Of a stretch of 54,004 nucleotides of DNA, positions 44,619 to 52,111 are shown one piece after another. The stretch comes from Akkermansia muciniphila. Lineage in GTDB: Bacteria > Verrucomicrobiota > Verrucomicrobiia > Verrucomicrobiales > Akkermansiaceae. The notes under the pieces were generated by a model, which was not told the DNA's origin, ran no database searches, and worked only from the letters and a program-made list of their open reading frames with translations. The stretch covers positions 1 to 54,004 of the forward strand of contig NZ_FXYA01000003.1 in NCBI RefSeq assembly GCF_900184965.1, written 5' to 3'. Made by a program: the position numbers and the translations under genes. The first letter of the stretch is position 1, and every line of letters begins with the position of its first letter.

Positions 44619-45451
44619 ACGGCACGTTCCTCGTCCTCTTTCCGGGCAGGCGACCCGCCGGCATCGGGAATCTCTTCATAATCCACTATTTCTCCTCTGT
44701 AGAGAGACAAAAGAGCCTTCATGAAATCTTCCGCGTTATGGGGAGAATCCTCCTTCCGGAAACCGCCGTAAGTCAGACCGTCCAGCCTGATTCGGGCGCC
44801 TCCGCATTCCGGCTTCAGCGTCGCTATGGCCAGCCCTTTCAGTTTCCATCTGCGCAAATCCAGACGGGCAATGTCATCCACGCGGAAAACCACCCCGGCG
44901 GCCGTCACCTCTTCCCCGTTCAGGGACATTTTCCTGCCGCGCGTTCTCACCAGGAAAAACAGAGCCACCATGGCAAGCGCCATGCAAATGCACCCGGCCA
45001 CCCACTGCTCAAAAATTTTGGAGGCGTCATACGGGTGATCCACCGGCTTGATGGGATAGTGCTTCTCTCCGGAATAGGATTGCCACGCAGCGCTCCAGCC
45101 CTTGCCGGGAGCGGACATCAGACTGTAATCCGCCAAAATGGCAGGCCACGGCATCGCGTTCCTGTCCACGTCGGAAGGGATCTCGTATCCCTCCGGAAAT
45201 TTCACGGTGCGCGCCAGAACAATGCGCTCCCAGTCCTCTGCAGACGCCCCTTTTCCGCTCACCTCGCGGTCAAACACGGCTCCAGCGTCCACGAACGCCT
45301 TGTGCATGAAAAACTCCAGATTTTTTTGAGGGTATCCGGTGGACGCATCATAATAAAAATACACTCCGAACCCCAGAAACATGAGAGCCATGATAACCGC
45401 CCTGCCGGTAAACCACATGGTCGGCTTACATTCTACCGTGTCAGACTGCAT
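44615..45451 (-). CDS. Two-span membrane protein of unknown function
   Basis: About 278 residues with a hydrophobic helix at about 19-32 and a second at about 150-168 (WVAGCICMALAMVALFFLV), giving an external loop of about 115 residues and a cytoplasmic C-terminal domain (about 175-278) with strands KMSLNGEEVTAAGVVFRVDD and KLKGLAIATLKPECGGARI, the pattern of a PH-like domain. The first gene of the leftward operon. ATG 45451 chosen because the longer frame begins with a non-coding-looking stretch. No family recognised with certainty. Confidence 0.72.
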   Translation of the reverse strand: MQSDTVECKPTMWFTGRAVIMALMFLGFGVYFYYDASTGYPQKNLEFFMHKAFVDAGAVFDREVSGKGASAEDWERIVLARTVKFPEGYEIPSDVDRNAMPWPAILADYSLMSAPGKGWSAAWQSYSGEKHYPIKPVDHPYDASKIFEQWVAGCICMALAMVALFFLVRTRGRKMSLNGEEVTAAGVVFRVDDIARLDLRRWKLKGLAIATLKPECGGARIRLDGLTYGGFRKEDSPHNAEDFMKALLSLYRGEIVDYEEIPDAGGSPARKEDEERAV

Positions 45452-45579
45452 GTTTCCTACATACCAGCAAATCCATGCCTTTGACCATAAAAAAAAGCTC
45501 GCCTCCTCCACCTTTGCGGGAACGGGGAACTTCCTGCCGGGAAAGCATCCGGAAAATCTTTCCCTGCCTTCTTCTTGGC

Positions 45580-45609
45580 TTGATTTATTTTGTGAAAGTT
45601 AAATAATAG
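45580..45609 (+). promoter_or_regulatory. Possible promoter of the coiled-coil pair
   Basis: TTGATT (45580-45585) and an ATAATA/TAATAG (45603-45609) with a 17-18 base spacer, about 85 bases upstream of the 45693 start. Confidence 0.4.
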
Positions 45610-45692
45610 CACGCGCAGGCGTTCCCCGCTCCGGCAAAAAGGAGTGGAAACGTTGCAATCCCTTACGCCGGCCTGCATTATTTTTTCCGCAT

Positions 45693-46310
45693 ATGAGACC
45701 AAGTCACCCTCAATACCGCCGCATGGACGCCGAACCCGGCTACAATTCCCAGGCAGACGACCAGATGGACGCCGATATGGAACAGGCCCAGCTAAGACTG
45801 GAACAGCTGCGGAAGGAAAAGGAGGAAGTGGAAAACTCCCGCCGCCGCCTGGAAGAAAGCCACATGCGCAAAGCCAGGTTTATGGACCAGCAGAATGAGC
45901 TGGGCGACCGCATGGTCAACGCTACAGACCTCATCGGCCGGGAAGTGGAAAGCCTCCGCCAGGAAAGCAATGAACTGGAACAAATCCATATGGCGCTGAC
46001 GCGCAGCCTGAAAATGCTCAGCACCGTGCGTCCGGACGAATGGCCTATTGAAAATACGGACAACCTGATCAACCAGGGCCAGCAGGTCATTGACCGTTGC
46101 GAGGAGGAATTCGCGGATGCTGTCCAGCAGTGCGCGCGCATGCAGCATACCAAAGTGCTCACCGGGGTGCGCCGCTCCAGCAAAGTGCGCATCAGCTCCC
46201 GCGAATTCATGACCCAGTTCCTCCAGGGCCTTTCCTTTCATCTTCCCCTGCTCCTGATTGCCCTCATCATTCTCTTTTTCATCTGGATTTTCAGCCCTTC
46301 CGCATCATGA
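45693..46310 (+). CDS. Tail-anchored coiled-coil protein A
   Basis: A 205-residue protein: a long coiled coil (about 28-105, AQLRLEQLRKEKEEVE), a linker with ENTDNLINQGQQVIDRCEEE, and a C-terminal transmembrane helix (180-200, LPLLLIALIILFFIWIF). It has no catalytic motif. The last four bases overlap the next start. The pair is divergent from the pseudokinase operon, which suggests a common structural or signalling role at the membrane, but no family is recognised. Confidence 0.72.
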   Translation: MRPSHPQYRRMDAEPGYNSQADDQMDADMEQAQLRLEQLRKEKEEVENSRRRLEESHMRKARFMDQQNELGDRMVNATDLIGREVESLRQESNELEQIHMALTRSLKMLSTVRPDEWPIENTDNLINQGQQVIDRCEEEFADAVQQCARMQHTKVLTGVRRSSKVRISSREFMTQFLQGLSFHLPLLLIALIILFFIWIFSPSAS

Positions 46311-46639
46311 TTAAAAGAAAAACCAAACGCCGTTCCTCAGAACTGGCAGAACTGGATCGCGCCTCACGGGAAATTGAGAGCCGCATCCAGGAATTGGAAG
46401 CCTCTCTCAAACGCCCGGCCCAGCAGACCCGCATGCGCCTGGACCGCAATACCATGCCGCCTCCCGACCGCGTTCGGGAAGGTAACCAGAACCGGGCTCT
46501 GCGTGCCGTAGTGGCCCGTGACGGGCGCGCCACCAACATGAGGCGAGAGCTGCGTGAAAACTTCATGCTGCTGGGCCTGCTGGTCTGCGCCATCGCCGCC
46601 TCCTTCTGCTGGATCGTCCGTCTGCTGGAACAGCAGTAG
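46307..46639 (+). CDS. Tail-anchored coiled-coil protein B
   Basis: A 110-residue protein starting at ATG 46307, which overlaps the previous stop (ATGA). It begins with a basic patch (MIKRKTKRRSS), then a coiled coil (ELAELDRASREIESRIQELE) and a charged linker, and ends in a transmembrane helix (about 87-104, FMLLGLLVCAIAASFCWIV). It has the same overall design as its partner, so the two may form a hetero-oligomer. No homology is recognised. The next gene, gatC, is 48 bases on. Confidence 0.7.
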   Translation: MIKRKTKRRSSELAELDRASREIESRIQELEASLKRPAQQTRMRLDRNTMPPPDRVREGNQNRALRAVVARDGRATNMRRELRENFMLLGLLVCAIAASFCWIVRLLEQQ

Positions 46640-46686
46640 GAGGACCCTGTCCCCCTCTTTTCCGCACCTTTCCTATATTTTATACC

Positions 46687-46980
46687 ATGAGCACGCCCCA
46701 AATAGACGTAGCCTACATTGCCAAACTGGCGCGCATTGATCTGACAGAGGAAGAAACAGCCCTCTTCTCCAAGGATCTGGACAAAGTCCTGGCCTATATC
46801 ACCAAGCTGGAATCCTACGATGTCACGGGCATCGCCCCCATGAACCATCCTCTCCCGGCAATGGATGTCATGCGCGAAGACATTCCTGAAACCGGCTTCA
46901 CCCAGGAAGAAGCCCTCTCCAATGCTCCCCAGCAGTCCCAGGGACAGTTCCGCACACCCAAGGTGGTGGAATCCGCCTGA
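46687..46980 (+). CDS. gatC: Asp-tRNA(Asn)/Glu-tRNA(Gln) amidotransferase subunit C
   Basis: A 97-residue GatC. YIAKLARIDLTEEETALFSKDLDKVLAYI is the family N-terminus and the tail LSNAPQQSQGQFRTPKVVE is the conserved GatC end that wraps GatA. GatCAB transamidates misacylated Glu-tRNA(Gln) or Asp-tRNA(Asn) to the correct aminoacyl-tRNA. It precedes gatA by 48 bases in an evident operon; gatB is not in the window. Confidence 0.95.
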   Translation: MSTPQIDVAYIAKLARIDLTEEETALFSKDLDKVLAYITKLESYDVTGIAPMNHPLPAMDVMREDIPETGFTQEEALSNAPQQSQGQFRTPKVVESA

Positions 46981-47028
46981 TCTTCCCGTCTCTTTTCACG
47001 TTTCAACCGTCTTTACCTTTTCCCTCCC

Positions 47029-48441
47029 ATGTCAAAAATTCAAGGCACCCTGGCCCAGTGGCGCGACCGTCTGCGCCGCAAGGAACTTTCCCCTGCCGAA
47101 CTGGTCAACCTGACGGCGGACGCCATCGAGGCGGACCGGACAACCAACGCCTATATCTCCTTTGACCGCGAAGCAGCCCTCCGGGCCGCGGCTGGGGCGG
47201 ATATTTCCAGCCCCCTGGCCGGCATCCCCATCGCCGTGAAGGACAACATCAATGTCCTGGGCCAGCCGACGCGCTGCGCCTCCCGCCTTCTTTCCCCTTA
47301 TGTTTCTCCCTATGACGCCACTTCCATCCGCCTGCTGAAAGCAGCGGGCGGCATCCCGCTGGGCCGCACGAACATGGATGAATTCGCCATGGGGGCCAGC
47401 GGAGAAAACTCCGCTTACGGCATCACGCGCAACCCGAACGCCCCGGACCGCATCCCGGGCGGTTCCTCCAGCGGCTCCGCTGCCGCCGTCGCATCCGCTA
47501 CCGCCATTGCCGCACTCGGTTCGGACACAGGCGGCTCCATCCGGCAGCCGGCCGGGCACTGCGGCATTGTGGGCCTCAAGCCCACCTACGGGCGCGTTTC
47601 CCGTTACGGGCTGGTGGCATTCGCCTCTTCCCTGGACCAGATCGGCCCCATGACCCAAACAGTCGAAGACGCAGCCATCCTGCTCCAGGCCATCTCCGGA
47701 CACGACCGGAAAGACTCCACATCCGCAAACTGCCCCGTGCCGGACTTTGAAGCCGCGCTGGGCCGCGACGTCAAAGGGCTGAAAGTGGGCATCCCTTCGG
47801 AATACTTTACCTCCGGCAACCATCCGGGCATTTCCGAGGCAGTGCAAAACACCGTGAAACAGCTGGAAAACCTGGGTGCGGAGCTGGTGGAAATCAATCT
47901 GCCCCACGCGGACGCCGTCGTCGCCGCCTACTATATCATCGCCTGCGCGGAAGCGTCTTCCAACCTCTCCCGGTTTGACGGCGTGCGCTACGGCAAGAGA
48001 GCGGAAGACGCCGCCGGACTGGTGGAACTCTTCTCACGCACCCGTGAAGAAGGATTCGGGCCAGAAGTCAAGCGCCGCATCATCCTGGGCACCTACGTGC
48101 TCAGCTCCGGTTACTATGACGCCTACTATTCCCGCGCTCAAAAAGTCCGCTCCCTGGTCGCCAGAGACTTTGCGGAAGCTTTTTCCAGGGCGGACATCAT
48201 CGTAGGCCCTACCTCTCCCGCGCCCGCTCCCAAAATCGGAGATTCCGCGATGGACCACCTCCAGACCTATCTGGCGGACATCTACACAATCCCCGCCAAC
48301 CTGACCGGCCTCCCCGCCATGTCCATTCCCTGCGGAACCGTTAAGGAAAACGGCATGGAACTTCCCGTGGGCTTTCAGATAATGGCGCCCCATTTCCGGG
48401 AAGACCTCCTGTTGAAAACCGGATTTGCCCTTGGGAAATAA
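47029..48441 (+). CDS. gatA: Asp-tRNA(Asn)/Glu-tRNA(Gln) amidotransferase subunit A
   Basis: A 470-residue amidase-signature enzyme that releases ammonia from glutamine for GatB. The Ser-cisSer-Lys triad is visible: Lys in GIPIAVKDNI, and the serines in PGGSSSGSAAAV and GSDTGGSIRQPA. GLKPTYGRVSRYGLVAFASSLDQ is the usual GatA stretch. Length is normal. It is immediately downstream of gatC; the next gene, moxR-like, starts 54 bases later and may be separately transcribed. Confidence 0.95.
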   Translation: MSKIQGTLAQWRDRLRRKELSPAELVNLTADAIEADRTTNAYISFDREAALRAAAGADISSPLAGIPIAVKDNINVLGQPTRCASRLLSPYVSPYDATSIRLLKAAGGIPLGRTNMDEFAMGASGENSAYGITRNPNAPDRIPGGSSSGSAAAVASATAIAALGSDTGGSIRQPAGHCGIVGLKPTYGRVSRYGLVAFASSLDQIGPMTQTVEDAAILLQAISGHDRKDSTSANCPVPDFEAALGRDVKGLKVGIPSEYFTSGNHPGISEAVQNTVKQLENLGAELVEINLPHADAVVAAYYIIACAEASSNLSRFDGVRYGKRAEDAAGLVELFSRTREEGFGPEVKRRIILGTYVLSSGYYDAYYSRAQKVRSLVARDFAEAFSRADIIVGPTSPAPAPKIGDSAMDHLQTYLADIYTIPANLTGLPAMSIPCGTVKENGMELPVGFQIMAPHFREDLLLKTGFALGK

Positions 48442-48495
48442 TAGGATTTTTTCAACGTAAATGCCCGGCATACTGTCTTACTGCTATCAAGAATC

Positions 48496-49479
48496 ATGGA
48501 TACCCGAGAATTCAACGAAATTATCGCCGCGAACTCATCGTGGATTTCTGCTCTCAGAACGGAGGTCGGTAAAGTGGTCATCGGCCAGCAAGCGCTTGTG
48601 GACAGATTAATACTCAGTCTTCTCTGCAAGGGGCACGTTCTGCTGGAAGGCGTTCCCGGCCTTGCCAAGACGCTTTCCGTCAAAGCCATGGCGGGCACGC
48701 TGCATGCACAGTTTGCCCGCATCCAGTTCACTCCGGACCTTCTTCCGGCGGATTTGCTGGGCACCATGATCTATAATCCGGAAGAAAGGCAGTTCACAGC
48801 CAAAAAAGGCCCGGTCTTCGCCAATCTCATTCTGGCGGATGAAATCAACCGCGCCCCAGCCAAAGTGCAATCCGCCCTGTTGGAAGCCATGCAGGAACGC
48901 CAGGTGACCCTGGGCGAAACCACCTACCGCCTCCCGGATCCCTTCCTGGTGCTCGCTACGCAAAACCCGATTGACCAGGAAGGTACCTACCAGCTCCCGG
49001 AAGCCCAGCTTGACCGTTTCCTCTTCAAGGTGCTGGTCACCTACCCAACGCGCGAAGAAGAACTTCAGGTTCTGGACCTCATGGCCAGCTCCGCCAAACC
49101 GCCGGAAACCTCCCCGGTCACCACGCCTGAGCAGGTGGCTGCCTCCCGCGATCTGGTAAACCAGATTTATATTGACGACGCCGTGCGCGGCTACATCGTG
49201 GACCTGGTGCGCGCCACCCGTTTCCCGGAAACGGTGGACGTAAAGCTGCGCGGTCTCATCCGCGCAGGGGCGTCACCCCGCGCTACCATCAACCTGGCTC
49301 TGGCCTCCCGCGCCAATGCCTTCATGCACCATCGTTCCTTCGTCACTCCACAGGACATCAAAGACCTGGCCCACGATATCCTGCGCCACCGCATCCTGCT
49401 TTCCTATGAGGCTGAAGCGGAAAACATTTCCACGGACGACGTCATCGACCACATCCTGACGAAAGTTCCCGTGCCGTGA
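48496..49479 (+). CDS. MoxR-type AAA+ ATPase
   Basis: A 327-residue MoxR protein: Walker A EGVPGLAKTL, Walker B ILADEINRAPAKVQSALLEAMQERQ beginning about residue 110, sensor 1 ATQNPID and an arginine-finger region near the C-terminal lid. MoxR ATPases act as chaperones for VWA proteins encoded in the same operon, inserting metal or assembling complexes. It is first in the operon with the DUF58, DUF4381 and two VWA genes that follow. Confidence 0.93.
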   Translation: MDTREFNEIIAANSSWISALRTEVGKVVIGQQALVDRLILSLLCKGHVLLEGVPGLAKTLSVKAMAGTLHAQFARIQFTPDLLPADLLGTMIYNPEERQFTAKKGPVFANLILADEINRAPAKVQSALLEAMQERQVTLGETTYRLPDPFLVLATQNPIDQEGTYQLPEAQLDRFLFKVLVTYPTREEELQVLDLMASSAKPPETSPVTTPEQVAASRDLVNQIYIDDAVRGYIVDLVRATRFPETVDVKLRGLIRAGASPRATINLALASRANAFMHHRSFVTPQDIKDLAHDILRHRILLSYEAEAENISTDDVIDHILTKVPVP

Positions 49480-49577
49480 CGGCAGGAGGCGCACGCTTCC
49501 GCATCCGCCTTGATCCTTCAGACCCCGAGGGGCGCCTTGCCGAAACCTGATTGAACCCAAACAGGGAGAATCATTTC

Positions 49578-50468
49578 ATGGATAAAGCCTCAGACATTCT
49601 CAAGCGCGTACGCCGCATTGAATTGCGCGCCAGGCATCTGGCCACGGAAAACTTCGCCGGGCAATACCAGTCCGGCTTCCGCGGGCAGGGGCTGGACTTT
49701 GACGACTTCCGGGAATACATGCCGGGGGACGACCCCCGCTTCATTGACTGGAAAGTGACGGCCAGGATGAACTCCCCATTTGTCCGCCGTTTCCGGGAGG
49801 AACGGGAACAGGCCGTCATTCTGGCGGTGGACGTCAGCGGCTCCATGCATTACGCCTCTTCCGCGGCCCGCGTCTCCAAGCTGGACTATGCGGCGGAAGT
49901 AGCGGCAGTGCTCGCTTTCAGCGCTGCCCAAAGCGGGGATAAATGCGGTCTCCTTATCTACGGGAACAGCCGCTCCCATTACATCCCCCCGGCCAAGGGA
50001 GTGAAGCAAACCCTGCGCATCGTCCGCGAAATCGTAGCGAGCAAAAACGATGGGGCCGACCAGAACATTTCCGATGTAGCCCGGCAGCTTGTCCTTTCCC
50101 AGAAAAAAGCGGCCATGGTCATCATGATCAGTGACTTCTGGGGCGAGACCAACAAAGCCGCCCTGGGGCAACTCAACTTCAAGCACGACTTCATCCCCAT
50201 CCGCATCGCAGACCCGATGGAACTGCATTTGCCTGACGCCGGGCGCGTCATCCTGAAAGACCCGGAAACCGGAAAAAGCATGTTCCTGAACCTTTCCCGC
50301 CAGGATGTCCGGGAAGCCCACGCCAACGCCGTGCATCTGCACCGTGAAAAATGGACGCAGGATTTCCGCCGCCTGGGCATCGACTTCCTGGACTTTCAGA
50401 CCACGGAAAACTTCATGCCTCCTCTCCGGGCCCTTTTTGCCAGAAGATCCCGTAAATTTTCACGCTAA
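49578..50468 (+). CDS. DUF58 protein with VWA-like fold
   Basis: A 296-residue DUF58 protein: signature YMPGDDPRFIDWKVTARM near residues 50-67 and the MIDAS-like LAVDVSGSMHY, with LSQKKAAMVIMISDFWGE as a later strand. In MoxR operons DUF58 proteins are cytoplasmic or membrane-associated partners of the BatA/B pair. ATG 49578 is chosen because MDKASDILKRVRRIELRAR is the family start and a GGGAGA lies nearby; the frame to 49551 adds nine residues. The gap after moxR is 98 bases without visible signals. Confidence 0.9.
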   Translation: MDKASDILKRVRRIELRARHLATENFAGQYQSGFRGQGLDFDDFREYMPGDDPRFIDWKVTARMNSPFVRRFREEREQAVILAVDVSGSMHYASSAARVSKLDYAAEVAAVLAFSAAQSGDKCGLLIYGNSRSHYIPPAKGVKQTLRIVREIVASKNDGADQNISDVARQLVLSQKKAAMVIMISDFWGETNKAALGQLNFKHDFIPIRIADPMELHLPDAGRVILKDPETGKSMFLNLSRQDVREAHANAVHLHREKWTQDFRRLGIDFLDFQTTENFMPPLRALFARRSRKFSR

Positions 50469-50486
50469 TCCTTCTCTCCGCCAGCC

Positions 50487-51101
50487 ATGCCGACACCTGT
50501 CACCATCCAGCCCCCCCCCTCGGCCATTCCGGAACCGCCGGCGTTTCCCTCCCTGATGGAAACACAATCCCCGGACGCCTATTTTCAAGCGGGCTTTTGG
50601 GATGCGTGGGGCATCTGGGTCATATTGGCCTTCATCCTGCTGGCCGTCGCCATCGCCGTCATCGTGCTCATTCGCAGGAAAGGACGACTCCCCGCCGCGC
50701 CGCTCAGCCCGGCGGAAACCGCTATCCGGGACATCTCGGCGCTCCGGAACACGCATCCCTCCCTCAGGCAGGCCGCCGTGGAATTTTCCCTGATCCTCCG
50801 CAAATACCTGGTGGGAGAAACCAAAGACCCGGCGCTATATGAAACCCAGCAGGAATTCAACCGCCGGGCGGATGCGCTCACCGCGCTGCCTTCCGAACTA
50901 CAGGCCCCCACGCGAGATTTGCTGGACCGCATGGCTTCTCTCAAATATGAACCGGACACCCCGGAAAATGATTCCATGGTCAACGAATTGGCGGATGCCA
51001 CAGTCCAACTCATCAATGACATAGAGGCGGACGCCCACCGGACGAAGGAAGAAACGGACCTTGTCGTCAAAAAATCTTCATCCCGCCTCAACCAACGCTA
51101 G
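50487..51101 (+). CDS. DUF4381-like membrane protein
   Basis: A 204-residue protein: a Pro-rich N-terminal external stretch (1-35), one transmembrane helix (about 41-62, WGIWVILAFILLAVAIAVIVL), and a cytoplasmic helical domain with LSPAETAIRDISALRN and the FSLILRKYL segment typical of DUF4381 in Bat operons. It sits between DUF58 and BatA with gaps of 18 and 6 bases. Its role in the complex is unknown. Confidence 0.82.
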   Translation: MPTPVTIQPPPSAIPEPPAFPSLMETQSPDAYFQAGFWDAWGIWVILAFILLAVAIAVIVLIRRKGRLPAAPLSPAETAIRDISALRNTHPSLRQAAVEFSLILRKYLVGETKDPALYETQQEFNRRADALTALPSELQAPTRDLLDRMASLKYEPDTPENDSMVNELADATVQLINDIEADAHRTKEETDLVVKKSSSRLNQR

Positions 51102-51107
51102 CATACC

Positions 51108-52094
51108 ATGACGGAACACTTCCAATTTGCACAACCTGAATGGCTCTATGCCCTACCCCTCATCTTGTGCCTCATCATCCTCCGCCGCAGGCGCGGGGCG
51201 GAAGGCTCCATCACCTATCCTACCGTGCGTTTCATCGCTTCCCTGGCGCGCGCGCCGCAATCCCTGGCTGGGAAAATAGGCGCCCTTTGCTTCGTTCTGG
51301 CGGCTGCCGCCATCGCCATCGCCCTGGCGCGCCCCCAGCATGTGGAAGACAAAACCTTTCGGACAGTCAACGGCATCGACATCATGATCGCCTTTGACCT
51401 TTCCTACTCCATGGAAACGCCGGACATGGTTCTCAACCGCATGCCCATCAACCGGCTGGTAGCCGCCAAACATGTCATCACCCAATTCGTTGACAGCCGT
51501 CCGGACGACCGCATCGGCATCGTGGGATTCGCCGGGAAAACCAAATCCTTCTGTCCGCTCACGCTGGACCACGCTCTGGTCAACAGCATCATCAGGGATT
51601 TCCATCCGCGCATGATCCAGGCGGACGGCACGGCCATCGGCTCCGCCATTGCGGCGGCGGCCACCCGGCTGGACGACCGCAAGGACACCAAATCAAAAAT
51701 CATCATCCTGGTGACGGACGGCGCCTCCAACTCCGGCCAGATATCCCCGCTGGTAGCGGCGGAAAACGCGGCCAAGCTGGGCATTAAAATTTATACCATC
51801 GCCGTGGGCACGGAAGAAGGGACCCTGGCGAACGGCATGGTGGTGCAAAGTGAATTTGACGAACCCACCCTGCGGAAAATAGCCCAGCTCACGGGCGGAG
51901 AACACTTCCGGGCCACCAACATGGCATCCTTCAATAAAGCGTTCACCTCCATCGGCAAGCTGGAGAAAAGCGAGGCCAAAGTGCAAACCGTCCGCCACAT
52001 TGAAGAATACTTCATGTACTTCCTTGTAACGGGAGCCGCGCTGACGCTTCTGGGCCTCTCCCTGCAAGTGCTTAAACCGGCGCCCGCCCCGTAA
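51108..52094 (+). CDS. batA: BatA-like VWA membrane protein
   Basis: A 328-residue protein: N-terminal BatA segment (QFAQPEWLYALPLILCLIILRRRRG), a second helix (about 62-80), a VWA domain with MIDAS IAFDLSYSMETPD and later LVTDGASNSG, and a C-terminal membrane helix (about 300-320). The order matches Bacteroides BatA, linked to aerotolerance. MIDAS residues DxSxS are intact. Starts 6 bases after the DUF4381-like gene's stop. Confidence 0.88.
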   Translation: MTEHFQFAQPEWLYALPLILCLIILRRRRGAEGSITYPTVRFIASLARAPQSLAGKIGALCFVLAAAAIAIALARPQHVEDKTFRTVNGIDIMIAFDLSYSMETPDMVLNRMPINRLVAAKHVITQFVDSRPDDRIGIVGFAGKTKSFCPLTLDHALVNSIIRDFHPRMIQADGTAIGSAIAAAATRLDDRKDTKSKIIILVTDGASNSGQISPLVAAENAAKLGIKIYTIAVGTEEGTLANGMVVQSEFDEPTLRKIAQLTGGEHFRATNMASFNKAFTSIGKLEKSEAKVQTVRHIEEYFMYFLVTGAALTLLGLSLQVLKPAPAP

Positions 52095-52111
52095 CACGAT
52101 CTTCATCCGTC

